Assembly (NCBI GenBank): GCA_905221605.1
Contig: CAJNDS010000697.1
Span: 23,680-87,679 of the forward strand
DNA length: 64,000 bases
DNA from: Symbiodinium natans
Taxonomy: Eukaryota > Sar > Dinophyceae > Suessiales > Symbiodiniaceae
Direction: 5' to 3'
The position numbers were made by a program, and so were the translations under genes. The notes beneath the pieces were generated by a model. That model saw only the letters and a program-made list of their open reading frames with translations, did not search any database and was not told where the DNA came from. This document shows positions 38,309 to 46,893 of this stretch, piece after piece; the stretch's first letter is position 1; each line of letters begins with the position of its first letter.

Positions 38309-39387
38309 ATCAATCGCAGTTTCGGAGGCAGCCTTCCCGTACGAACAGGTAGGAGGTGAAGACCACGGGGGGCTCGCAGTATGCCGGCCTTGTGTTCGAA
38401 AGCCGGGTCAGCGCGTTGAGCCGATCCCCGCTTGGGCGGCATCCTAATGCTGGTGTCCCCTAGCAAGCAGGTGAGGTACTGGGCGACCCCATCTCCTTCC
38501 CTCACCGGCTGGAAGGGGACACAATACACAGCATTGGGCAGGGGCTCCAGGACGAAGCCGCGCGTTTGCAGACTAACAATGGTGCCCGAGTAGGAGTTGG
38601 AGGTGAAAAAGGGACTCCCCCATCCTTCTTGCTGAAGTGTGCGGTAAAAAACCTCCCGCTTATCTCCCCAGGTGGCCTTCAAAGCCCACGCTTGATGCAG
38701 GGGTGGTGTTCCAAAGAGGTCCAGCCCAACTTTGCGTTCCGCAGGCAGCACGATGCTGGCTACTGTCCGTCCTCGGAAGGCTTGCTTGTGTAATGCCGTT
38801 GCAATGCCAGGGCCATCCATGCTCCACAAGCTGGCTTGTGTGCGCACATATTCAGCGCATTCAATTAGGCCCCCGGTTGCGCAGGCCGCCATTTGGAAGC
38901 ATGCACCTATACCATCAGAGTAGTGCGGTGCCGTGAAGGAGGAGGTGGCTCGGGCAAACCCTGCCTCGCTACTAAACAGGAATCCAGAAGCCCGACATGT
39001 CACAAAGACACATATCCCAAATGTGGGGCCAGTGGAGCAGGCCGTGGTGATAGCGCCGAAGAAGCGTTTAAGGGACCCTATGCCATTCATGAAGAAGGTC
39101 CGAAACGTCACAAGGCTCCAAGTGTTGGGCGCGCCAGTCAGCGGGAAGTCTTCCGCGGTTTGGCAGGCTTCAAGTAGGCTCATATCGTCATCGCCCAGTG
39201 GGTCCGCGGGGAGACTCAACTGCAGCATAAACTTCATTTGGGTAACAATCCTGGCATACTGAGAGACCATCCCGATAGGGGAGTCAGGATAGACCTGGTG
39301 CCCAAAAGTGAGCACAATGTCCGCCAGGACCATGCTGAGGTCGTAGCTTCTGCCTAGCTTGGTTTGGGTCTCATCCTGATCTTGCAC
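38251..39387 (-). pseudogene. Helicase C-terminal half (superfamily 1, UPF1-like), diverged
   Basis: 378 codons. The start DLSMVLADIVLTFGHQVYPDSPIGMVSQYARIV fits the region of UPF1-type helicases where motif V sequence (VxTPYxxQ-like) follows the second RecA domain core; here SPIGMVSQYARIVTQMKFM takes that place. A possible remnant of the TxArxG-type final motif is FGAITTACSTGPTFGICVFVTC. Later parts are unrecognised. It continues the 40159-39354 piece in another frame. The match is by motif order, so an alignment would be needed to set domain limits. Confidence 0.45.
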
Positions 39388-40159
39388 CCGTACCCATCGA
39401 GGCTACGCAGTGGCCGCCCGAGCAGGTGCTGCATCGTAGGGCCTGGTGGCATACGTAGCCGAGGGACCCCGCCTATCAGCTCGAAGCGGCACGCCTCCGA
39501 GTACCGACATGCGTATAGAATGGCAGCAATCTCAGGAGGGAGGCGCATGGATGAACAGAGCAAGAGGTTGACAGCCGGTCCGACAATGGCCTTCAGCCCG
39601 GCGGCCTGCATGACTGTCTCGGCTTGCTTCGGTTTGACGATGCTCATACAGAGAATCGATTCCAGCATCGAGACCGCTGAGAAAAATACCTCAGACGCTC
39701 CAGAGGAACGGTGGGGCTTGCCCCAAGAGGGCATCTCGCCTTGTCCCTTTTTCCACGGGCCGTTTGCCGCAAAAGGGCCGCAGGCAAGGTGGCTGGCGTG
39801 TGGAGGTCGGCAGGGACCGCATTGAGGCCACAAATCTTTTGCTCCAGCAACTCCGTGACGAAGTGGTAATTGGGTCGCGATCCTCCAGCGGGCTGTCTGT
39901 GGTCGCCAATCATGACATCAAGTGCATGCTTGATGTGCGCCAGAATGGTGTTGGAACCAGGCGTGCCCAATTGCTGGGCTTCATCTCGGAGGAGCAACTC
40001 AACATCCTTTAGACGGTTAATGAGCTGCGAGTAGGGAAAGCTAAGCCTTGCCACAATCGTACCATGTGTCGTGGCTACAAGTAGCCCCCGGTACACATCG
40101 TGCACGCGGGTTTGGGTTTGGAGGGACCTGATGCGTGCCGACGCGCAGGCCAGCGCCAA
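39354..40159 (-). pseudogene. Helicase middle part with DEAQ and GDHRQ motifs, frame change
   Basis: Frame one (40159-39644) reads RGLLVATTHGTIVARLSF, then KDVELLLRDEAQQLG (motif II, DEAQ) and ALDVMIGDHRQPAGG (motif III, GDxxQ). Near 39780 the coding sense moves to a second frame (39833-39354) with MLESILCMSIV and LLLCSSMRLPPEIAAILY, the RxxPEI motif typical of UPF1-like helicases. Motif I is absent here and lies on the plus strand at about 35270. The order I, II, III, RxxPEI is restored if the segment between the inverted repeats is flipped. Confidence 0.65.
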
Positions 40160-40311
40160 GGTTGCGTGGCCTTCTGTGAGATGCCTGGACTGGGAGGTTC
40201 CTCGTTGTCATTATAAACCCTGTGGCGTTAAGGGTTTGGTAACTCGCTGAGGACTCTCCCCGTGGAATCGGTAGCTGCAGCTACTCTCGCCCCCCCTCTG
40301 GCCGTGCGCGG

Positions 40312-40660
40312 GCACCTCTCTGGGTGGGCACTTGTGCGCCAGGTTGACTGGAGAACCCTGTGCTTGGAGCTACTCCACTGGCTGACCACCATGGAGTGCC
40401 CTGGGCCGGTCCTGCTTTGATTGTTCTTGCTGTCAAGTCCCCACTGGCTGACCTCCATGGGGCATATGCCCCCTGTGCCGGGTGCGGACACCTCTCTGGG
40501 TGGGCACTTGTATGCCAATGTGAATGGAGCACCCAAAGCTCGGAGCTACTCCACTGGCTGACCACCATGGAGTGCCCTGGGCCGGTCTTGCCTTGATTGT
40601 TCTTGCTGTTAAGTCCCCACTGGCTGACCACCATGGGGCATATGCACATCTTTCATCCCC
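40312..40660 (+). repeat. Two tandem 175 bp repeat units
   Basis: Both units start GCACCTCTCTGGGTGGGCAC or GACACCTCTCTGGGTGGGCAC and contain CCACTGGCTGACCACCATGG twice (one copy reads GACCTCCATGG). An inverted third copy is at 36110-36207. Confidence 0.85.
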
Positions 40661-41239
40661 CCTAGGGAGTCTGACTTGCAACATCCTTTCGCCATTGAGT
40701 GTCGGTTGTCTGTCCTTGACAACGAGTACGTGATCCGAACCTCTTCTGATGACCTCGGTTTGAATAACCGCTGTCGCACCAGTGGCTACATGATGGTGGT
40801 TTTGAGAATCTGGCAATGTCGCAATTTGCGATTCCCCCACAAGCTCTGTGCTTCCTTGTGAACCGGGACTTCATTGACGACTTCGAGTACTGAGTCCGTG
40901 GGGTATCTAGTAGTTCAGCGCGATTGCTCGCTTTGTTTCTTTGGTGTTTGTTTGCTTGGTGGTTGCTTGGTGTGTCTGGCGGATTGTGTGCGCTGACTTT
41001 GTTTCACCCTTTACGTCGAGCCCAACAAGACCGGCCTACTGTGCTACTGATGTAGTAAAGAGGCGTCAGTCCAAAAAAAATCCCACAGGCACACCGCGGG
41101 GCCGACCCAGAAGGGTGTTCACAGCTGCAAGCTGTAAGCGCACAAAAGACAAGCACGATCCAATCCGTGGCATAGACCACGAGAGGGTTGCCAAACCAAG
41201 AGTATCCCGAGGTAGTCTTGCGGCATGTATCGGTGAGGA

Positions 41240-41257
41240 GATGTGAGGGCTCACATC
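41240..41257. repeat. Dispersed palindrome repeat
   Basis: GATGTGAGGGCTCACATC, identical to 36464-36481, preceded by TCGGTGAGGA. Confidence 0.85.
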
Positions 41258-41517
41258 ACGCTAGGCAGCATGCCATGAAAGGACTCAATGGTGCGTTCGC
41301 ATGGCGTCAGTAGGAGCCCTCAGATGACAGTTTGCTGGCTATTGCCAGGAGCCATCCCAGTCCGGACGCCGGGAGCGATGGCCAGCAGAGGTGGTATGGG
41401 AACGCCTCCCTCGGCTGGGCATGACCTGCATTGGAGGCAGCTCTTGCTCATCAACCCCCCACTCAGGGATCTACGGCGTCCCTGGTGGCTTAACCACCTC
41501 GAGCAAAGCGGCCTTGA

Positions 41518-44500
41518 GCCAAAGGGTTTGAGGCTAAAGCCAAGGCGGAAGCCGCAAAGGCATCTGCACCGAGTGACCCGTTCCTCGCTGCGACTTGTGG
41601 AGGTTCCCTTCCTTCTTCAAGCCCTAAAGATACTGGAAGTTCATCCGTTTCCAACCGTGCCGACAAGTACCTTCCACAGCTGTCTGTCATAGCCCACCAG
41701 GAGATGGGTAGAGACAGAATGCGAGAGATTGAGGCTTGGCACGGCTTCCTGGAGACGATGAGTTCATGGTTGGCCCTGCAAGACGAGGCCTACGTGAACG
41801 AGCTTCGACTCTGCATCAGTGTCAAGGACGAGATCCGACAGGACCGTTTGCCTCCGGACACCGCAGCTCGGTCAGCGAAGTTGTTTTACCTGCTTTCCCA
41901 GAGCTTGGCGAAGTGGGAGCGTGGTTTGGAGTTGCTTCGAAGCTGTAGCAAAAGGCAGAGCATGTCTGCTACCGGCTACGAGGCAGTTTGCACCTTGCAC
42001 CTGAACTACTCCATTGTGTCTCGAATGGAAGCCGTCTACGTGAGAGACGGTTGCATGAAGTTGCATGCACAGTGTTCGGGGCTCAAAAAGCCCATGGACA
42101 TCATCAGACACTTGGAGGACGAAATCGCCAAGGCGGAGATCAAGTTGAGCAACTTCCCCGAGTTGAAGCTCTTCGAAGCCGATCGCTGTTCCATCCTGCT
42201 ACAGGCCGTTTCGCATCCGGCGAGACAGTATGTGGCGCTGCACGGCAACGCCAACAGCTGGAGTGAGCTCACAAAGAGCCTCAAATACTTCGAAGAACAG
42301 CTCAGGATGTGCGACGTGCCGACTGCAGCCAATCGTGGAATGGACGGCAAGCTTTGCGACCATTGCGGCAAGCATGGTCATGTAGCAAAGGATTGTTGGT
42401 CTCGACAGCGTGAGGCTGGTGAGAAAGGCGGCAAGGGCGGCAAGGGAGAGTCGAAGAGTGGAAAGGGCGCTGGAGGCCCCAAAGGACAGAGGTCCCCCAC
42501 TCCGAAGGGAGCTCCTCGCTCTCCAACGCCGAAAGGAAAGCCCACCTCCAAGGGAGACAAGGGTGCCAAAGGAAAGAAGGGCGAAGGAAAGGGCAAAGGA
42601 AAGAAGCAGAAGAAGAAGAACCGCGCCCGGGCTATGGGAGAACCAGAGTCCGAGGCGGAAGCAGAGCCTACACAGAGTGTGATGGCGATGCGCTTTGCCC
42701 AACGAAGTCCTGAACTGAGCCTTTCTGAGTCGTCTGAGCGTAGGGTAGGTTTTTCACTCGACAAGCAACGATTGGGACCTGTTAGCAATTCTTTGACTGC
42801 AGGGGATGTAGAGCGCATCTGCGCCAGCTTCCAGCTAGAACCGAGGGACGTCTGGTTAGTGGATTCTGGAGCCACGTGTCACGTGGTTTCCTCAGAACAC
42901 CTCAGTGGATTCAGGGTGGTGAAGACTCATGAGAGAGAGGTCACTCTGTACAACGCTTCAGGGGGGAAGATCCCTGTATCAGGCGTCGTCGACTTAGAGG
43001 TCGTCTTCGGTGATTGTAGCCTTCTTTTGACGGAGGTTCTCGTTGCGGAAGTTACGTTTAACGCCATTAGTCCCTGGGCGGCGGTGGAGAAAGGGTGGAG
43101 AACGTATCTCTACAAAACCGGGTCTAGGTTGTACAAAGGCAAACGCGACGTGAAACTCGTATCCGCTAATCGGTTGAGCGGGGGTCGCCGCCAGAAAGCG
43201 GGGAAAGGTCGTTCTCCACGCCAGCCTTCGGGCTCGGACATGGAAATAGACGCGATTACCTGCCTGCAGGACTCTGTTGTTAAGCCACAGCCAGGACCGA
43301 GCATCCTCAAGAAAGCGACGACAGGAGGAAAGAAGGCGGAAGTCGAGAAGCCACAAGGAAGAGAGAGCGGTGATTGCCGGCATGCTTTGCTTGAGACGCC
43401 GTTTGCTTTCTTGCTGCGAGGGCTTAGAGCCGAAGTATCCCCGAAAGTGGTCCCTGAAGTTCCTCAAGAATGCACCGAAAACACCCCGAGAGTGCCCGAG
43501 AACACCCTGAAAGTGCCCGAAATGCCCAAAGGAGTGTCCAAAGAACAGCCCAAACGAACCCCTCAACTCATTAGGAAGCCTGTTGAAAGGCCCGTGGCAT
43601 GTTTTGTGGCATGTTTATTGGCATGTTTTGTGGCATGTTTATTGGCATGTGGTGTGGCATGTTTTTCGGCATGGTGTTTTGAACTTGTTGATTTTGAACG
43701 AACGGAGCAAGCTTTGGCCGAACAAGATTTTGGATTGTCCCAACTGTCCTTTTGTAGAGATCATGGGGGCGCGTGTTGCCTCGGTGGACGACGCTCCTCA
43801 GCGCTTTGCGCGTTCTCCTACGCCAGCTCGGTCACCGACCCCGGAGTTTTACCATCATCTTGCAGAAGCCGAAAGGCTAGAACAAGAAGGTATCGAGGAG
43901 GGAGAAAGGGCAAGGATGGAAGCTGCCGAAGAAGAGCAGCGTCATGGAGAGAGCAAAGCCGGCATCCACATGTCAATTGCTCTAGCTGCCCGCTCTCGAA
44001 TGTTGCCCTCGATGGAGGAGCAATTTCCTCTTATTCCTGCGCGGCGTATCGACTTGGAGGAGGACTCATGGGGCGATTGGGCCAGCCACTCCCGAGTACG
44101 CACTTTTGTGCGGCGACAAGAGGAGTTGTATGCAGAACAGGGCCAGAGCTGGACCTATTGGTGGCACAAAAAGGAACAGCAGCCTATCCCATCGTGCAGG
44201 GATTTGATTGGCGAGCCGTTGAATCTTTTGAGCAAGGCTATGACTGTGCCGGGGTACTTGGAGGAAATGGTGGTTGGGAGTGCAGTGCCTGCTCTTCCTT
44301 TGGAGGATGGAGAAGTGATTTTCTGTCCCTATGGATCCACCGAGGATGTGCCTTGGGCTCATGGTTGCCTTCCTCAAAAGGAACAGGAGCTCAGGTGGTT
44401 GCTTCGCGAGCCTCCTTTGGAGCAACCCGAACGCCCGATCGAGACGGCGGAGGTGGAATGCATGACCACCGAATTGGAGGACCATCACGAGAAGATCCTT

Positions 44501-46893
44501 TCCCAGCTTACCCAGGCTGCTTCGGCCGTGGATTTTGGATGCAGCTTGAAGGTCATCACCATCGTGGTGGATCAACTTGGGGAATCTTTGGTCTCCAACA
44601 AGTCCGTGCACCCCAAGTTGCTTCCGATGTCTTACCACCTTCAGCAAGGCCACAACTTTGCCCTGTACCTCCTTGGGTTGGTGAACTTGTACCAGGAGCA
44701 CAACGAGAAGTACGACATTGGCCATGCGGAAAGGGTGACGTCGGAAACCACTCCGATGTGGATACAGAAATGCATCTGGGAAGTGATCGGCAATGTGATC
44801 AAGAACGAGGCCAAGGAGCATTACTCCCTGGAGGAATATCGGGCGTCCACAAAAGCTGCCCGATCCAAGGCGGCAGCCCGACCTCCACCGGATGGTGGCA
44901 GCGATACGGAATCTTCCTCATCAGGTGGTTTGTTGGTCCTGCACAGGTCGTACGAGGACCTCGGCTGGATGGGGCGGAGTATCCTCAACGAGCTTCGAGG
45001 AAAGCCATCGGAGCCCCGGGAAATCACGGGGGCCGACTATTGGAACCTCCACATTGTGCCGGGGGAGCCCGTGGGAACTCCGGAGCCTCCAGCCGTTCCA
45101 CCTTTGGCGGTCCCGACGCCGCCGCCGATCCCAGCATTTCGGCTGCCTCCACACCCTCCGGCGTCGGTGTCTGGAGAGAGCAACTTGGAGGCCTGGAGGC
45201 TGTTGGATCCTTCAGAAGTTGGTTTGCCACCTACTCCGCGGTCTTTGCCTCCAACGCCTGTAAGCCGAGGGTCAGTTTCGCCAAGGCGCTCGAGGTCCCC
45301 ACGACGGATTCCACCAAATCCAGAGCTTGCATCGATCTTTGCCAGTGTAAGAGAGACGATAGCTGTTTCGCAGAGCCAGCTCCAAGGCTCCGGCTCCAGC
45401 AGTTCGTTTCCCCCACAACCTCCAGGATTGTAAGCTGTTTGTCAAAGACAAAGGGCCGACTTGATATTTTGCCCGAAAGCCTGAAGCGAGATTCTTCCTT
45501 TGCGCCGCATCGTTGTTTTGCGCCCCGACAAGCAAAAAGAGAACCGGCTCGGAGACACGAGCAAGTAGGTGATTTTGAGTGGCATGAAACTGTGGCATGT
45601 TGTGGCTTGAGCTTGGCATGTTTGACTTGTTGTGGCATGGAAACATTTTGGCTTGGAAACATTAGCCTTGAGGCCTCAGAAGTTAAAAGGCATCTAGTGG
45701 TAGGACCCCTAGGAGAAATTGGAGGTTCAAAGCCCCGAGTAAAAAGAACCCCTTTCCGCCTTCACGCCAGGCGGTCCGCTAAAATTCCAGGATTAGTCAT
45801 CGACGTCGCGATGATGTTCCTCATCCTGATCTTCAGTGCCTTGGTTGGGGTCGTTGTTTCGGGTCTTTGGAAATTGCTCGAAAAGTGTTTTCAGAGAGGC
45901 TCCAAGAGAGCACCTGAGATGAGTAGAATAAAGCCCCGAAAAGGAGGATGTTGGATTCGTATTCGCGCCCGAAAATGCTTCAAGCGTGTTTGCGTAGAAC
46001 GGATCTTTCTGGTTGGTAGAAAAATCCCGAAAGCCCCAACTCAGGGAAAGCCCAAAACCTTAAAGTTGTTGGCTTGCGTGCGGCATGTTTGGCATGTTTT
46101 GGCATGGTGTCTTGACGTGGCATGCTGTGTGTTGAAGGGAAATGATGAGAAAGTGCCGGAAGGAGGCTTAAAGCAGCCAGTGACTGAGCATCTGCGGATG
46201 CTCAGAGGGCTGCCCCTTCCAGGAAGTGGCACAGGCTCTGATCCCTTGATCTTGGATCGTGATGATGTTGAACCGTCGTCCTCGTTAACCCAACCGAATC
46301 GTTCCCCACAAAACCCGGAACAACCTCCTGAAGCCCCAATTCCACAAGGAGAGGAGATAGAAGAAAGGATTCCTTTGCGAAGCCACGCACTCCAGGTACA
46401 TCGATCCCGAGGTCATTTTCCCTATGATGTGAACTGCGAAAGCTGCTGCTCTAGCAAAGGCAAAGTCCCAGCCAGGAGACTGAAGAGGCAGCTACAGAAG
46501 GAGAATCAAACCATTGGGGTCGATTTCTATTATTTTGGGAAACTGAGGGTTCTTCTTCTTGTACATGTTGCGTCCCGGTACTCAATGTCTATCCCCGCCA
46601 TGGAACTACACGACCCGAACTTGTTATTCAACATCGATCGGTGTATCCGCGAAATTGGATTGCACCAAAAGACTTTAACGTTTCGGTGCGATAACGAACA
46701 GGGTCTGATATCCATGTGCGAGAGGGTCGCGGCGCAGAGGCGCGAGAACCCTACGATTGTAGATGTTGTGCCAGGATACCGTCCGCAGTCTAAAATCAAG
46801 CGGCGTCTTCCTTTGAGCTTAAGTTTGGAGGGAGTAGAATCTGTTGTCAGGTCCCCCAACAAGCTGTGTCAGAGATCTCTGGTGAGCTGTTAG
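41518..46893 (+). CDS. Element D Gag-protease-linker-integrase N-terminal part
   Basis: Open frame with no start (5'-truncated); the first in-frame ATG is at 41704. Gag core resembles element C (SNRADKYLPQLSVI, then SWLALQDEAYVNELR). Zinc knuckle CDHCGKHGHVAKDC near 42356 is followed by a Lys/Gly-rich tail and the protease active site WLVDSGATCHV (about 42850). Unlike C, Gag and protease share one frame. From about 43580 to 45430 it overlaps the accessory ORF. Then come a membrane helix (MMFLILIFSALVGVVVSGLW), a basic region, EHLRMLRGLPLP and integrase HX4HX6CX2C. D1 (GVDFYYFG) and D2 (RCDNEQG) are present, but after GYRPQSK (about 46797) the frame runs into shifted RT-linker sequence, so the catalytic Glu is lost. 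Confidence 0.85.
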   Translation, partial: AKGFEAKAKAEAAKASAPSDPFLAATCGGSLPSSSPKDTGSSSVSNRADKYLPQLSVIAHQEMGRDRMREIEAWHGFLETMSSWLALQDEAYVNELRLCISVKDEIRQDRLPPDTAARSAKLFYLLSQSLAKWERGLELLRSCSKRQSMSATGYEAVCTLHLNYSIVSRMEAVYVRDGCMKLHAQCSGLKKPMDIIRHLEDEIAKAEIKLSNFPELKLFEADRCSILLQAVSHPARQYVALHGNANSWSELTKSLKYFEEQLRMCDVPTAANRGMDGKLCDHCGKHGHVAKDCWSRQREAGEKGGKGGKGESKSGKGAGGPKGQRSPTPKGAPRSPTPKGKPTSKGDKGAKGKKGEGKGKGKKQKKKNRARAMGEPESEAEAEPTQSVMAMRFAQRSPELSLSESSERRVGFSLDKQRLGPVSNSLTAGDVERICASFQLEPRDVWLVDSGATCHVVSSEHLSGFRVVKTHEREVTLYNASGGKIPVSGVVDLEVVFGDCSLLLTEVLVAEVTFNAISPWAAVEKGWRTYLYKTGSRLYKGKRDVKLVSANRLSGGRRQKAGKGRSPRQPSGSDMEIDAITCLQDSVVKPQPGPSILKKATTGGKKAEVEKPQGRESGDCRHALLETPFAFLLRGLRAEVSPKVVPEVPQECTENTPRVPENTLKVPEMPKGVSKEQPKRTPQLIRKPVERPVACFVACLLACFVACLLACGVACFSAWCFELVDFERTEQALAEQDFGLSQLSFCRDHGGACCLGGRRSSALCAFSYASSVTDPGVLPSSCRSRKARTRRYRGGRKGKDGSCRRRAASWREQSRHPHVNCSSCPLSNVALDGGAISSYSCAAYRLGGGLMGRLGQPLPSTHFCAATRGVVCRTGPELDLLVAQKGTAAYPIVQGFDWRAVESFEQGYDCAGVLGGNGGWECSACSSFGGWRSDFLSLWIHRGCALGSWLPSSKGTGAQVVASRASFGATRTPDRDGGGGMHDHRIGGPSREDPFPAYPGCFGRGFWMQLEGHHHRGGSTWGIFGLQQVRAPQVASDVLPPSARPQLCPVPPWVGELVPGAQREVRHWPCGKGDVGNHSDVDTEMHLGSDRQCDQERGQGALLPGGISGVHKSCPIQGGSPTSTGWWQRYGIFLIRWFVGPAQVVRGPRLDGAEYPQRASRKAIGAPGNHGGRLLEPPHCAGGARGNSGASSRSTFGGPDAAADPSISAASTPSGVGVWREQLGGLEAVGSFRSWFATYSAVFASNACKPRVSFAKALEVPTTDSTKSRACIDLCQCKRDDSCFAEPAPRLRLQQFVSPTTSRIVSCLSKTKGRLDILPESLKRDSSFAPHRCFAPRQAKREPARRHEQVGDFEWHETVACCGLSLACLTCCGMETFWLGNISLEASEVKRHLVVGPLGEIGGSKPRVKRTPFRLHARRSAKIPGLVIDVAMMFLILIFSALVGVVVSGLWKLLEKCFQRGSKRAPEMSRIKPRKGGCWIRIRARKCFKRVCVERIFLVGRKIPKAPTQGKPKTLKLLACVRHVWHVLAWCLDVACCVLKGNDEKVPEGGLKQPVTEHLRMLRGLPLPGSGTGSDPLILDRDDVEPSSSLTQPNRSPQNPEQPPEAPIPQGEEIEERIPLRSHALQVHRSRGHFPYDVNCESCCSSKGKVPARRLKRQLQKENQTIGVDFYYFGKLRVLLLVHVASRYSMSIPAMELHDPNLLFNIDRCIREIGLHQKTLTFRCDNEQGLISMCERVAAQRRENPTIVDVVPGYRPQSKIKRRLPLSLSLEGVESVVRSPNKLCQRSLVSC
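43763..45433 (+). CDS. Element D internal accessory ORF (alternative frame)
   Basis: 556 residues from MGARVASVDDAPQRF; the frame opens at 43583, but the earlier part reads only WHV-type translations of the GGCATG repeat. Contents: RSPTPARSPTP, a charged helix (HHLAEAERLEQEGIEEGERA), a folded middle (VRTFVRRQEELYAEQGQSW; CSLKVITIVVDQLGESLVSN; NFALYLLGLVNLYQEHNEKY), then Pro-rich and SR-like ends (VSPRRSRSPRRIPPNPEL). The composition is far more protein-like than the main frame it overlaps. It occupies the same place as the accessory ORFs in C and B. Family unknown. Confidence 0.7.
   Translation: MGARVASVDDAPQRFARSPTPARSPTPEFYHHLAEAERLEQEGIEEGERARMEAAEEEQRHGESKAGIHMSIALAARSRMLPSMEEQFPLIPARRIDLEEDSWGDWASHSRVRTFVRRQEELYAEQGQSWTYWWHKKEQQPIPSCRDLIGEPLNLLSKAMTVPGYLEEMVVGSAVPALPLEDGEVIFCPYGSTEDVPWAHGCLPQKEQELRWLLREPPLEQPERPIETAEVECMTTELEDHHEKILSQLTQAASAVDFGCSLKVITIVVDQLGESLVSNKSVHPKLLPMSYHLQQGHNFALYLLGLVNLYQEHNEKYDIGHAERVTSETTPMWIQKCIWEVIGNVIKNEAKEHYSLEEYRASTKAARSKAAARPPPDGGSDTESSSSGGLLVLHRSYEDLGWMGRSILNELRGKPSEPREITGADYWNLHIVPGEPVGTPEPPAVPPLAVPTPPPIPAFRLPPHPPASVSGESNLEAWRLLDPSEVGLPPTPRSLPPTPVSRGSVSPRRSRSPRRIPPNPELASIFASVRETIAVSQSQLQGSGSSSSFPPQPPGL

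Larger units (their letters stand above)
40208..41517. other. Repeat-bearing spacer upstream of element D; no gene
   Basis: It holds the 175 bp tandem repeat (40312-40660) and a palindrome at 41240-41257. Open frames are repeat translations. The break point where element D begins is near 41518. Confidence 0.55.

Noticed and set aside
41513-41525. Reverse spliced-leader match CTTGAGCCAAAG at the 5' edge of element D
   Set aside because: It is in the wrong orientation for D and only 11-12 bases match. I could not tell it from chance.
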